Assembly (NCBI GenBank): GCA_028564705.1 | Contig: JAPXFQ010001308.1 | Location: forward strand, 62,001 to 126,000 | Reading direction: 5' to 3' | Length of the DNA stretch: 64,000 nucleotides | Origin: Apricaphanius iberus | Taxonomy: Eukaryota; Chordata; Actinopteri; Cyprinodontiformes; Aphaniidae | In this document: positions 1 through 11,189 of the stretch, piece after piece | Position numbering within the stretch: the first letter of the stretch is position 1 | Layout of the letters: each line of letters opens with the position of its first letter | The notes under the pieces: generated by a model | The model's input: the letters and a program-made list of their open reading frames with translations, nothing else | Database searches by the model: none | Told to the model about the DNA's origin: nothing | Made by a program: the position numbers and the translations under genes

Positions 1-794
1 CTGACTGATAGCAACCCATTCTTTCATAATCACTTCTTGGTGTTTGTCAGAATTAGTGGGTTTTTGTTTGTCCACCCGCCTCTTGAGGATTGACCACAAG
101 TTCTCAATGGGATTAAGATCTGTTGAGTTTCTAGGCCATGGACCCAAAATATCAACGTTTTGGTTCCCAAGCCACTTAGTTATCACTTTGCCTTATGGCA
201 CGGTGCTCCATCATGCTGGAAATGCATTGTTCTTGGAGAGAAGTGGCTTCTTTACTGCCCTTCTAGACACCAGGCCATCTTCCAAAAGTCTTCGCCTCAC
301 TGTGCGTGCAGATGCGCTCAAACCTGCCTGCTGCCATTCCTGAACAAGCTCTGCACTGGTGGCACCCCGACCCTGCAGCTGAATCCTCTTTAGGAGACGA
401 TCCTGGAGCTTGCTGGACTTTCTTGGACAACCTGAAGCCTTCTTAACAAGAATTGAACCTCTTTCCTTGAAGTTCTTGCTAATCCTATGAATTGTGGATT
501 TAGGTGCAATCTTAGTACCCACAATATCCTTGCCTGTGAAGCCATTTTTATGCAACACAATGATGGCTGCACGTGTTTCTTTGCAGGTCACCATGGTTAA
601 CAATGGAAGAACAATGATTTCAAGCATCACCCTCCTTTTAACATGTTAAGTCTGCCATTCTAACCCAATCAGCCAGACATAATGAGTCAGTTCATCAAAG
701 AAACAACTGAAGCAAAGATCTGAAAGCAGTGTAGCAGCAAACTTTGTCACAAATAATATTTGTGACATTCTCAGAACGTTTGGCCACGACTGTA
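1..794 (-). mobile_element. Tc1/mariner element, internally deleted, left end outside window
   Basis: Read on the minus strand, 594-211 encodes the N-terminal DNA-binding part of a Tc1 transposase (starts MVTCKETRAAI; paired-type helix-turn-helix region). From about 205 to 1 a different frame gives the C-terminal catalytic part, with the HDGAPCHKAK block and DLNPIENLW around the last acidic residue. The middle of the gene, which carries the first catalytic aspartate, is missing at about 212-230, and stops and frameshifts are present, so it cannot be active. The right end, near 740-794, matches a terminal inverted repeat reading toward ...GGCCACGACTGTA. The other end lies left of base 1. It sits inside an os9 intron or downstream of it. 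This is established family knowledge applied to visible motifs. Confidence 0.85.
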
Positions 795-850
795 CAATGT
801 ACTCATGAAAAGAAAGAAAATGAATGAGAAGCTGTGTCCAAACTCTTGGT
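795..850. repeat. Tc1-type terminal repeat fragment
   Basis: A short stretch containing ATGAAAAGAAAG and TGTGTCCAAACTCTTGG. Direct copies lie at 1203-1280 and 12975-13064, where it is the terminal inverted repeat of a Tc1-like element. Confidence 0.6.
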
Positions 851-854
851 GTTT

Positions 855-1190
855 CCACCTTGGATAAAATATCTAGATCCCTGAGGTGCATTTGTGGTAA
901 AAGAGAGTTATTATCCACAATGAAACGAGTCCTGTAATACAGTAGGACCTTTCAGAGAGGAGGAAGAAGCCATTTCTCCAAAGAGAAGATAAAAAAGGTA
1001 GCTTCTTCTACGGCCATCTAGCCAGGCAGGGCATCAACCCTAAGCAAAACAAAGTGAGAGGTTTGTAGAGTAAAACCCCAAATCATCATCCCACGTCCTC
1101 TTCTGACTGTTCAATGAAATACTCACAACATTGACTCCTCCACCAAGAATTGCTAATTTTAGAATCCATCAAGAACGATACTTCTCAACC
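855..1190 (+). repeat. Unclassified repeat, inverted copy at 12294-12628
   Basis: About 335 bases that reappear in reverse complement at 12294-12628, with roughly nine of ten bases matching by eye. Shared landmarks are GGATAAAATATCTAGATCCC, CCATCTAGCCAGGCAGGGCA and CCACCAAGAATTGCTAATTT. In both places it lies next to the same Tc1-type terminal repeat, so it is probably part of one composite mobile unit. No open reading frame of note. Confidence 0.8.
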
Positions 1191-1202
1191 CTTAATTGAG
1201 AA

Positions 1203-1280
1203 TCTACAATGTTGTCATGAAAAGAAAGGAAACTCATTGAATGAGAAGGTGTGTCCAAAGTTTTGGTCTGTAATGTATAT
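1203..1280. repeat. Tc1-type terminal repeat fragment
   Basis: Reads GAGAATCTACAATG...GTGTGTCCAAAGTTTTGG, a second direct copy of the terminal repeat at 795-850 and a match to 12975-13064. The two copies bracket the 855-1190 repeat. Confidence 0.65.
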
Positions 1281-1589
1281 CACTGAAAAAAATAAAATAA
1301 AATCACAAAGACAGCCATGCATGGAATGATTAACTCCAAGAGCTACTACAGTAAATGCTGAAAATAGCTGAAATTGAGATAATGTGCAAATTCTATGCAC
1401 AACAACGACAAAAAGCACATGCCCTATGGAGCAACCTGCTCTATGAAATTCATATATTTATCATGAAAGGAAAAAGGAGAGAGACAGCAAAACGTTTTCC
1501 TTCCAAATATGAGTGAAATGTCTACAGTAAAAAATGATTTACATATCTTTTTAACACAGTGGATACGATATTAAAAATACAATACAAAC

Positions 1590-1745
1590 AACTGCCCCAA
1601 TGCAGCTGCGGCCACAATGTAGCATGCCACCACAAGTGTGTGAATTTGTGTGTGAATAGATGGATGACTGAATGTAGTGTGAAGCGCTTTGGTGTCCATG
1701 GGGACTAAATAAAGCGCTATACAAGAAACAGGCCATTTACCATTT
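1590..1745 (+). mobile_element. tRNA-derived SINE, 3' half only
   Basis: Matches the 3' half of the full SINE at 49562-49874: GCAGCTG.GGC, GTGTGAATAGATGGATGACTGAATGTAGTG, AAGCGCTTTGG and AAAGCGCTATAC, ending GGCCATTTACCA. The tRNA-like head is absent, as expected of a 5'-truncated retroposed copy. About 250 bases before it (1285-1590) and about 300 after it show nothing recognisable. Confidence 0.8.
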
Positions 1746-2052
1746 TACCATATTTTGTGTAGCGTTATTTGGCTTTTTCCTCAGTCAAACGCAACTTCTA
1801 GCGGAAGAGATAATTTATTTTATAACTCCTAAAATAAGATGGATGAATTAATTGTCTGTACTTTGACAGGCCTATGACTCACACTTCCATAAAATACAAC
1901 AAACAGATTTCCTTTAGAAGCTCAGCCATTGTCAGGGTGCTGCAGATTAAAATGAAAGCGTCCTAATCGCCTCATTGATGAACAAGCTGAGCATTTGACA
2001 AGAGGATTACAGAGATAAGCAGACGCAGACACACAGAAGTTTCAGCACCAAC

Positions 2053-2235
2053 CTTCACAAGGCAGGGGGCTTTGTTCATTGGCTTCAGCATATCCGGGAT
2101 GTCTGGTCCGGTGTAGCCTTGAAAGTCGGGTTCATAAGCTGGATCCTGATGGAACCGAATCGCCTGGGCTGGGAGTCGACATTCATACAGTTGCTTGTAC
2201 TTATTGGACACCATCATAACCTCCTCTGTCTTAGT
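2053..2235 (-). CDS. os9: os9 coding exon 2
   Basis: 183 bases, 61 codons, phase 0 at both ends. Acceptor TCTGTTCCAG before 2235, donor AAG/GTTGGT after 2053. It encodes the YECRLP and GPDIPDMLKPM blocks typical of vertebrate OS-9. Confidence 0.92.
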
Positions 2236-2770
2236 CTGGAACAGAAAGAAAGCCCAAAGAACTTTTAACAGAAGCAGTGAACACGGGTTTATAACGAATT
2301 AGCGACATGTTTTTTTTCCCTGACAGCCAAGTGTTTGTGTGGTAAACAGTATGCAAACAGAGAAGCTCCCTGAAAAAGATGAAGTGACAGCTGTTGCAAC
2401 GAGCCTCATATGTAAACTCAAAACTACTCCGTTAACCTCAACTCTGCGATTAAATAAAATGTATTTTTTGTGACATCCCAACAGACTCGCTAGTCTTAAA
2501 ATATGTTAACTGTTAACATTATGCAAAGATATTATGGCTTTTTTTTAAAAACAGATGTTTTCATTTTAGCCAACAAGCTACATGTTACGGTTAGCGTCTG
2601 AAACGCTTTGACTCACTCACCTGCCCCAAGATGACCGGATCAGGAAGAATTTGAATACCATATTTCATTTCATTTAGCTCCTCCAAGTTCAAAAAGGCAG
2701 GGACACAGAGGGGACATATCAATACAAAAATGTACAATCTCTTAAGCCACCGCACCAAGGAAGCGGCCAT
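2053..2770 (-). CDS. os9: os9, ER lectin of ER-associated degradation (first two coding exons)
   Basis: OS-9 is a lumenal ER lectin that recognises trimmed N-glycans on misfolded glycoproteins and hands them to the SEL1L-HRD1 ubiquitin ligase. Exon 1 starts at ATG 2770, chosen because it gives MAAS followed by a hydrophobic signal peptide (residues about 1-25) and then LNLEELNEMKYGIQILPDPV, the conserved start of the mature protein. Exon 2 continues TKTEEVMMVSNKYKQLYECRLP and ends KAPCLVK. Together they give 111 codons in frame. The mannose-6-phosphate-receptor-homology domain and the acidic tail must lie on exons left of the window. None of their sequence was found between 1 and 2052, so the next intron exceeds 2 kb and is filled with Tc1 and SINE pieces. 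Confidence 0.93.
2621..2770 (-). CDS. os9: os9 coding exon 1
   Basis: 150 bases, 50 codons, from ATG 2770 to CAG at 2621, followed by a consensus donor GTGAGTGAG. It holds the signal peptide and the first conserved segment. An upstream in-frame ATG at 2788 exists but would put a charged stretch before the signal peptide. Confidence 0.92.
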
Positions 2771-3010
2771 CGTTAACCCTCTGATCATAACCTCCTCCTC
2801 CTCCTTCAAGCGCTCCACTAGCAACAAAATACGCAGCACCTGACATGTTAGGCGCCGATTGGTCACTGGCAGGAATCCTGCACTGTGATTGGACCACGTT
2901 GCTGTCCGTCAGCGGGCTTTTCGTTTGAGGGGTGTGTTTGTTTGAACGATTGGGTCAGATTTTAAAGGGCGGTGTTGTAATAAAAAATTGCATCTTCTGC
3001 ATCCTTTACC
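2771..3010 (-). promoter_or_regulatory. os9 promoter region with CCAAT boxes and an ERSE-II motif
   Basis: Upstream of the os9 start, three ATTGG motifs (CCAAT boxes on the minus strand) occur near 2858, 2888 and 2950, in a locally CpG-containing stretch. The middle one forms ATTGGACCACG at 2888-2898, a perfect match to ERSE-II (ATTGGNCCACG), the ER-stress element bound with NF-Y by ATF6 or XBP1. No TATA box is evident. That this drives os9 is inference from position and from OS-9's known role in the unfolded protein response. Confidence 0.6.
2888..2898. promoter_or_regulatory. ERSE-II ER-stress response element
   Basis: ATTGGACCACG, an exact match to ATTGG-N-CCACG, 118 bases upstream of the os9 start codon. 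An 11-base motif with one free position can occur by chance, but placement in front of an ER-quality-control gene raises its credibility. Confidence 0.6.
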
Positions 3011-3375
3011 AACACGCATCGTTCAAAACTGCGAGACAGCAGTGGTCCTGCTGTGATAACGTCAGAAATAAAGCGGGTTAAAATATTAGCGACGAGGCGA
3101 GCTTTAAATATATTCCCAATATTACCATGTTTACTCTACCTTTAGTTATCGTGAAATATAGTTTAAGTCTGGTATTTTGAGTTTTGAAAAACATTTATGT
3201 TTCTCTTTAATCTTGTTAATAGACGAGAATTTGATGTGAGTTATGTGGCCAAATTTTAGGCATCTGCAGCTTTACACAGCAACTTATTTTACTTTGAAAT
3301 GTGAAACTGAACGAAAATAAATGAGCTACAGCAGGGCAACATGGTCAGCTATTCTGTCACCTGAAGTATATTTAT

Positions 3376-4819
3376 GGGGAGCCTAAGTCTCCTCCCCTTC
3401 CGGTCGGCCCAAGGGTGCCCTGCATCTTTTTTCCAGTCTATGCCCTATGCCCTGACTCCCAGACTCCTCCTCCCCAGCTCTGACGAAGCATGTTCCTAAA
3501 AAGGGCATAGGGGCGGGATCTTCACTGTAGACTCTCCCATCGCGGGGTGTGTATGGGCGTGTAGTTCGGTCGTAATCGCGCCCATTTTGCTCCCGCATCT
3601 TTATGTCTGATGCTAAACTTTGCTAGCTAAGCTAAAGGCTAATAGCCCCGTGCCTGACTGCTGCTGTATCTTCGCTCCTTCGACGGTTCTCCTATTTTTC
3701 AAACCTCAAACGGTAAGAGCTAGTAACTTAAAATAATTATTAAAATGTAGTGTTACTATAATTAAATTCAAACGAAACAGCCTGTCAATCAAAGTCCGGC
3801 CCCCTCATTAATTATGCAAGATTTAAAAAAATTATCTTACGAAAACCAGCCTGGTGCCTATTTTTTTGACGAACCCAGCTTTATTTCAGGAAGAATATGT
3901 AGCCATAGAAAGTTTTTTTAAAAATGGGCACCAGGCATTAAAGTTGTTTTTAATGTGTCTAAAGTCCAATGCTTTTCAATGGGGGCCTAGCGGCCAAATG
4001 GAGGTACTACTGCAATGGAGGAGCAATGGCGGCCTACAGGGTATGCGGTCACAAAGCAGAGCGGCCAGCGGCCATTGGTCCCCTGGCCGAAAATATAATG
4101 AATAGGGAGCCTAAGTCTCCTCCCCTTCCGGTCGGCCCATGGGTCCCCAAACCGAAAAAATAATGAATGGAAGTCAATGGAGTGATAAAAGTTATTTTCT
4201 GGCCCGCTTTGTCTTATGTTCTGAATCACACATATGTTGTACTTCGATTTGAATGATAACTAACAATGTACGTTTCGACTGTGTTTGTCCAGTGATTTGG
4301 GATTTATTTGATTGTAAAAATTCGCATTTGTAATGCCTACAAATCATAAATCAGAAGTCGCATATATGACGTAATTTTGCTAACGGGAGCTAGCACTATA
4401 GCTATGGCACGTAAAACACTCACCTAGAGCTTGTAGCTGCTGGCTTTCACTCCACCGACTGCTTTATCCCCAACATAACTGCAACTTTCCGCATGGTCAG
4501 ATTTATAGAGGTTTTCTCCGTGTTTAATGCTCCTTTCCTCGTCATGGAGGCTATGGCCATCACTCTTCTTCTTCTGTAGTTGTAGTCCGATAAGCATTTT
4601 TAGACAAATCCTAAAGTAACTTTTACTTCCGGTCGAAAATCAGTGTTTTCTCTGCATCAAAATTTGTTTTTAAAATTCACGGACATCATATGTTCGATCT
4701 ACGGCGCATTTCAAACTGGATCAGAAAATAACTTTAATTGCTCCATTGACTCTCATTCATTTTTTTTGGCAGTAGGGGACCCATGGACCGGAAGTAGAGG
4801 GGCGTAACTTAGGCTCCCC
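3376..4819. mobile_element. DNA transposon/MITE composite with GGGGAGCCTAAGT termini
   Basis: The left end GGGGAGCCTAAGTCTCC (3376) is inverted at the right end, which reads ...ACTTAGGCTCCCC (ends 4819). A second direct copy of the left terminus starts at 4105. From 4105 the inverted ends match over about 100 bases, including AGTCAATGGAG and AAAGTTATTTTCTG. So an inner element of about 715 bases (4105-4819) seems joined to a second repeat (3460-4080) that recurs at 54176-54796. I could not see a matching target-site duplication. No transposase was recognised. Confidence 0.65.
3460..4080 (+). repeat. Repeat unit shared with 54176-54796
   Basis: About 620 bases nearly colinear with the copy 50 kb downstream in the same orientation. 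Shared landmarks include AAGCATGTTCCTAAAAAGGG, AAAGTCCGGCCCCCTCATTA and GGGGGCCTAGCGGCCAAATG. Non-coding. Confidence 0.85.
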
Positions 4820-4836
4820 ACAGGATTAGGAGACTG

Positions 4837-5030
4837 ATGTCACAACATTTCCTCGAAGACCTCTTCCATGTATTTATCTTTAGTCGGATTGATTACTGCC
4901 GCAGCGTCCTCACAGGTCTACCTAAAAAGCCAATCGGACAGCTGCAGCTGGTCCAGAACACAGCTGCTCCTGTACTCACTAGAACCAGGAAAGTAGAGCA
5001 CTTCATCACAGTTCTTGAGTCAAATTAAAT
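4837..5030 (+). mobile_element. LINE reverse transcriptase C-terminal fragment
   Basis: In frame, the plus strand gives SRIDYCRSVLTGLPKKPIGQ followed by LQLVQNTAAPVLTRTRK. This is the conserved C-terminal part of fish jockey/L2-type LINE ORF2; the fragment at 27521-27751 carries the same [16 protein letters not shown] motif. It is 5' and 3' truncated and ends in a stop near 5026. Confidence 0.75.
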
Positions 5031-5880
5031 TATTTCAAAAACGAGAACTTTCTGCACTCAGCTGGTGGCACAGTGCATTGTGTGATACATTGTCGATCAA
5101 TACCCTGTCACCTTTCTTCAGCTTAATTTAAATTTACATTTTTTTTCTCTAATGTCATTATATCAGAAGGTAATAATTTCCATACATCTTAAAACCTTCA
5201 GATCTGATCCCTCTCCACTGACTAAAGATGTGCCCTAGAACAGAGCCCTGGGGCTCCTAATGTTTATGACTTACCGACTCCCTCTTGGTAAAATTTTTCA
5301 TAAATTCAACATCCATTGTCACTGTTTTGTAGAGGACACCCAGCTCTACTGATAAAAAAACTCAATCTATACCCACCCAGAGTTGCAGGCTCCACTTATA
5401 GCACTGATTTTGGATAGACTCTTATAACCGTGCATTGCTAAACAAACATGTTTCCGCCACGGCTAACTTTTGTTGATGCAAAGAGCTGCCAGGCCTATTA
5501 GATCTTAATGTCAGGTTATAGACAAAAATCACAGACTTTCTGAGTGGGAAGTCTGACTTTGGTTGGCGTTTTAGTTCACTTTTCCAACTCAGATGTGGAA
5601 ATTCCAGAGTTCCAACTAGAAATGCAATCCAGCAGAAATAGTTGAGTGGACTGGGTAGGTGGAGTGGGATGGTGGTGGAAGGAGAGCTTGCCCAGAGTGC
5701 CACTCATGCTATATCCGCCACTGCAGAGTAATTGTGCGCACTGCCCCTCCATAAGAAGCGACCCCCCCCCCTAAGGATTTCATGTTGTTAGAGTAAACAC
5801 ACTCCACTATATTTGAACATTTTAGGACAAATAAAAGTATTGTGTTTTTGAGAACAAGCTGGAGCCCGTCCAGCTCAGTC
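5031..5880. other. Gene-free stretch between os9 and b4galnt1
   Basis: Nothing coding recognised. It contains a run of C at 5762-5770 and LINE-like remnants at its start. Confidence 0.4.
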
Positions 5881-6135
5881 AGCCCTCTGGCTTTCGGGTT
5901 GTAGGTGCGGTGCTTCTCCGCTGCGCTGCAGCCGCTGATGCTGCAGGGGGAGTATCCGTCCAACCACGGCGCGCTGCTGCTGTGTGCTGCGATGTGCGGC
6001 GGCCGCCTCTTTATCCACCTCCCCTTCGTTTTCTCCCTTTATCTGATTTCATTTCCAACAGACCACCGTGGAAACGGATCCATCATAACAAGGTAGAGCT
6101 ATGCGCAGCAGGGAGATGGGACGTATGTGAGCGCG
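5880..6135 (+). promoter_or_regulatory. CpG-rich patch, candidate b4galnt1 promoter/leader exon
   Basis: A GC-rich stretch with many CpGs (GCGGCGGCCGCC near 5996) in otherwise AT-rich DNA, upstream of b4galnt1. The b4galnt1 start codon lies just behind a splice acceptor, so at least one non-coding leader exon must exist upstream. ACAAGGTAGAGC near 6088 could be a donor. Placing the leader here is inference only. Confidence 0.3.
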
Positions 6136-7076
6136 TCTTAACTGAGGTGGGAAGCCTTTTCATTTTCTTCAATAATAAGCCTCTGATTAATGAATAAAGG
6201 CCCGTTCTTTACAGGACGTTTTTGGCGATGTTCCGAGTTCCAGATGAATATTGAACAGTTTATCTGATAAACAAAAAACAAGAAAATGTAATTGTTTTGA
6301 AGAGATCGCCTAAAAAATGGATAGGTTGCATTTGTCACATATCAGGTTTTGGGTGTATAGCGTGCATTCGACAATAAGCATTTTAAATGCGTGTATCTCC
6401 CATGGAAAGGTAATTGTAAAGGTATAGGCTAATAGGCCTGCTTGCCGCTCGGCATTTCAGCCCGCTATTTCGCTGCAGTGTGCGTTATTTGCCCGTTTTT
6501 ATCCGGGATGACTTTTTGTTGGCGCAAGGAGCCCAGAATAGAAATGGAGCAAAAATGAGCAGAGGTTCTGTCACTCGCCTTTGGGAGCTGGGACCCTACA
6601 GTGTTCCAACAGCCCCAAGCACCAATAACAATACGTTCCTTTCAGATACGCTGGGTGCTGCACTGCGTGTCGCTGGTTTTTCTCATTAACTACTTTAGAT
6701 AATCGAAAATCATTTCTTCCAGTTTTTAAATTCCGCTCACTATGCAACTGCGGTCAAGCCAGCTTTCACGCGATTGTAACATGCGCGAGTACAGGAGGAG
6801 TTACGTTAGACTCCTCTTGTTTATGATAACAGTTAAAAATCAAAAACAGCTTGGCGTTCATTCATGGGTGTCTCTTAAACTGCTTATAAAGGACTTTCAA
6901 AGACAATTAATTTGTGTTCTTTTTTCCTCCGTAATAGAAAGTTAAGTTTAAAAATGAACAGAATTGTGTGTACTGTATGCATTATTGTTTTTTTGTGTGT
7001 TTTGCTTCAGAGCATGAACTTTTAATATCTTTTCTATTTGTTACATTAAATAATATGTTTTAATGTAGCCTATTTC
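6136..7076. other. Gene-free stretch
   Basis: Short frames only, with no recognised protein, RNA or repeat signature. Confidence 0.4.
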
Positions 7077-7200
7077 TTTAATTAATTAATCAATCAATCA
7101 AACTTTATTTATAAAGCGCTTTTCCAATTACAAAAGCTTCTCAAAGTGCTTTACAGGTTAAAATGACGCCACAAACCCCACCCTTCCCAAACCCAAAATA
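7077..7200 (+). repeat. Common fish dispersed repeat tail (TTTATTTATAAAGCGCTTTTC)
   Basis: TTAATTAATCAATCAATCAA followed by ACTTTATTTATAAAGCGC and CAAAGTGCTTTACAGG. This is a 3' end or tail pattern of a retroposed repeat frequently seen in fish; I cannot assign the family. Confidence 0.5.
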
Positions 7201-8014
7201 AAATCATCATCACAAAAAATATATTGCCCGACCACCACCACCACCATCCACCCCTTCAATCCAACCCATCTCCCACGCACACACAATTAGAACAACTTCT
7301 CTATTTTTGATGTCTCTTATTTTAAAAAAGTAAATGGTGAGGAAGAGAAGCTGGAGAAACTCCTGGACTGTGTAGTTTGCTGTATCCAAAATTAAAGCCT
7401 AATAAACAATCCACTTTCAAATAGCTTGATGAAACTGGCTGATCCCACTTCAGACTAATACTACACCTCCTCAACTTGACCCTCACCAATTTTCAACCTG
7501 AGGTGGGATTTCAGAAATAAAACACACCCCCAAAAAGCCGGTATAAGGTCAACTTTGGTTATATTTAGGCTTTATTTTTTGTTTTGTTTTTTTAAACCGC
7601 TTGATTCCACAAACAAACATTCTGACCCGTTCAAAGCTGTCAAAAAGACATCAAAGCATCGGTGTATGGTTGTGACAATTGTGGAGTGCATGCCACAGCA
7701 GCATCCCAATACCCCGTTGGTCTCTTGGACACAAAAACTATGAAAAGGCTGAACAAAGTGAGAGTTTATGAAATGGAAAATTGTATTCATTACTTATATT
7801 GATATCTGTAACATTGTGATTTTATTTCCCTTAGCATGTCATGTGTCTGCTGTAAGATTAATGTTTTTTTATAATTAGTTTATAAATATTGAATAAGTGA
7901 TCATTTTAACCTTCAGTATTTTAGATAGCACATAATGCTTTTAGAAAACACTTCCAGCTGGAAGCTAATGATGTATATATTTTAGCATCTTCTGCGATAA
8001 GATACAATTTATGG

Positions 8015-8096
8015 GTGATCCAATTAGTCGACTAATCGGGAAAATAATTGGCGATTAGTTGATTATCAAAATAATCGTTTGTGGCAGCCCTAATAT
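8015..8096. repeat. hAT-type transposon terminal fragment
   Basis: AATTAGTCGACTAATCGG...AAATAATCGTTTGTGGCAGCCCTA resembles a terminal region of a hAT non-autonomous element family common in fish. Only one end is seen. Confidence 0.45.
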
Positions 8097-8244
8097 GATT
8101 TAATGTATCTAAAAGAGAAGTTATTCAGTTTGTACACTCAAAAGCAAAACGAAAAATAAAAACAAAAACATGTGTATGTTTAATACTAACATTTCCATTT
8201 CGTTTGTTCATTTTTATACGTAATTTTCTTTTACAAATGTAAAT

Positions 8245-8365
8245 TAATTAAATTCAGTTTATTTATATAGCACCAATTCACAGCAGATGTCATCTAAAGG
8301 CACTTTAGAAGATAAGTCATTTCATTTCGATTATACATACAATCCAATCAGTCTAAAGGTTTTCT
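8245..8365 (+). repeat. Dispersed fish repeat, copy also at 15120-15235
   Basis: AATTCAGTTTATTTATATAGCACCAATTCACAGCAGATGT...GGCACTTTAGAA. It matches 15120-15235 closely, in the same orientation. The family is unassigned; the region at 61185-61345 looks like the downstream part of the same family. Confidence 0.7.
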
Positions 8366-11189
8366 AATAAAGGAATTACAGCAGATTGACTGTGAGCCAT
8401 TGGGTTGCACATGTGGCCATTGATGCAGACTTAAACAACAGCAATCCCTCACTAAAATACAAACAGGAAGTCCTTTACTTTGAAAGTCCCTCATAAGAAA
8501 TCCAATCAAGCGCTCCTTTTACAAACTGCAAGTTGTCTTTTAATTTGAAAGGTCATTAAGCAAGACTACAGTAACGCCGCATCTAAGGGTGCACGTTAAA
8601 ATCCAGTGAGGGCTGGCATGACCACAGTAAAAGCTAAAAGTCAACAGTCAGAGCGGATGAAAAGGATTTGATTTGCAGACTTAAATTCAAAATTAAAGTT
8701 TGGTTTCGCAGAAATGTTCTGTTAAACTGACTTTACATATAGTTAGGTGTAAGGGACATATTTTCCAATTGTCTCGCTATTTGCTTGTAAAGTAGAGCCG
8801 TGCTGAAAAAAAAAAAGATTCTGAATACATTCTTAAAAAAATTCCACAAAAAAAATCTATTTGTACGTCCAAAAATGAATTTTAATAATTTTATCACGTT
8901 TTTCACATTTTTACTGCTAGAATAGAAGGGAAAAGGCTAGATGGGTCTTTTAAGCCTTAGGTCTGAAAGGAGGTGGCTAATACAGTTTGCCCCGGTGAAC
9001 TGTAACCCCACCCAGTTTTGAGTCGTTGAATTACAGTCACATAAGTAAGTCAACAGCTCAAAAAATGTTTTTATTAGCATTGGACCCTATCAGTATCGAA
9101 CTGGAACCTGAATCTGAATTGAGCCAATTTTTTTATTTTATTTGACACTTATTTGACACCCGACACTGCCTACCCTCACCCAAAGCAAGTTTTCATGCAA
9201 ACATGCTTCTAATTGACAACTAATCAGAGTCCATCTAGGTTCATTGTAACACCATCTTTTGAGGTATGATAGTGAAAACATTTTCTCTCTTAAATTTGTC
9301 TTCAATTTTTAACTTTCTATAGCATCAGAAATAAAATAATTAATGTGAATTTCAATATCAGAAACTATATTTAGTCTATTAAGAGAAAAAAGCATAAAAT
9401 CCGTTGCTTAATTACCAACTAATATGACAATATGAAGTGGGCAAACATATTTCCAAGGCAACATATCCTTTGAACTGAATAAAAAAAACATGACAAACAA
9501 TCATTGAGATGATATCGATCTGTCTGGGTAACATCTAAGACAGTGAAACTATGGTCCCCAATTAGAGGCTACATGGAACAGTGGTGAACCCATGAGGAGT
9601 GGTTGGCATCCCAGATTAGTCCAAGAGTGCAACAACAAATCAGAATAGAAGTCACTAAGACCCAGAATAACGTTTAAAGGACTGCAGGCTCCTTTTTTTT
9701 TTTCTATTAGAGTTAGTGTTTATGAATAATCACTAAGCAAGAGATGACAAATAGGGCATGGTTCCAAGAACATAAAGACAGGCCTCACAGCTTGCCAAAA
9801 CACATTTTTATCACCTTTCCCCAAACACTTTTTTTTTAAATGCAGACACTGTGTTTGGATGCTTGAAGTGAAGGTCAATGTTTTATCTCGTCTTATAAAC
9901 AGCTAACTGATATTATGGAGAAATATTTAACAAAAGGGTGATAGAAGATTCCTTCTGTGGTTCAAAGGATTTTAATTCAACTTTTTTATTAACTAGGAGA
10001 TCAGCACATATCAAGAATTGGCAGAAACTGTCCTGTTCCCCGAAGCCTGACCTTCTACTATAAATGATTAGATAATCAGTAACTATCTCCTTCAGATCCC
10101 CTTCCTTAGATTTGGTGCCCAGCTCCAGTAGCACTCTGATAGTAGAATGTAGCTCATTCTCCCTGGGTCAGAGTGTCCTACAGACATCCAATTGTTCTGA
10201 CGACGTTCTGACGCCCATCAGCTGAAGATCTGACTTATGGCTTGGCAATATGGCCTCAAATCTATATTGTGATATAATCTAAAGCATAAGCAGTAGTGAT
10301 ATTTATGGGATATACTGTTTTCCTCTGATTATATCTCAAAATGACATTGCAGCAGAACATCTTTTGCAGCAGATAATCTTTTTCCAAAGAATGCAAAGTG
10401 AAACTTCTAACATAAATAGAAGATGAATATTTTCATAATAAAATGAAAGCTAAGTGTTATGAAAAAAACAACTTCTAAATAGTATAAAAACAAGTGCAAA
10501 ATGTCACAAGGTAAATCATATTTATTTCTGCTTTCCTGGTTACTTATTATAAAAAAATAGTATGACACAAAAATGCTGCACATATTTGAATTAAAAAAAG
10601 CTTCAAGTTAAATAGATTTCTTTTCTATTGAATAGCAATACGAACACTGAACATCAGTATTTACCCTCCTTGTATACCCGCTACAATGTATGTAGATACA
10701 GTTCGATGACATCATCAAACCCGCAACTGCAGGAGGCCAGTATATTAAAAATATCTACCGCTTGCCAAATTTATATAATTTATATCTTTTCTTATGTGAC
10801 CAGGATGTGAATCAGCTTCCTCAATTCTTAAGTCATGAAAAATGTGTGACTTGCTCTCTTTTAGTCATTCTTTACGTTAAGTGGTTCTGGACTTCCGTTT
10901 TGTTGGTTTTCAAGACATATACAGGCAGTTGATTGGCTTGTGGCGTTTACATATCCATTTTACCCCGAAAACACCTTTGGATGCTCCAAAATATGCCAAA
11001 GACTGTAGTTGGTCAGTGGAGAAATGTCAGATAAGCGGAAGATAGAGGATGGATGATGTAGTGGTACTGAACTCTATCAATTTGTATTAATGTTCAAACT
11101 AATGACTGAGTCTCATATTCTATTAAAAATCAAGCTGAAGCATGAAATTCTCATGCTTTCTATGTTCAATCTGTATTTTTCACAATGTT
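8366..11189. other. Gene-free stretch upstream of b4galnt1
   Basis: AT-rich DNA with no recognised coding exon, RNA or repeat. Short reading frames show no conserved protein pattern. Confidence 0.4.
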
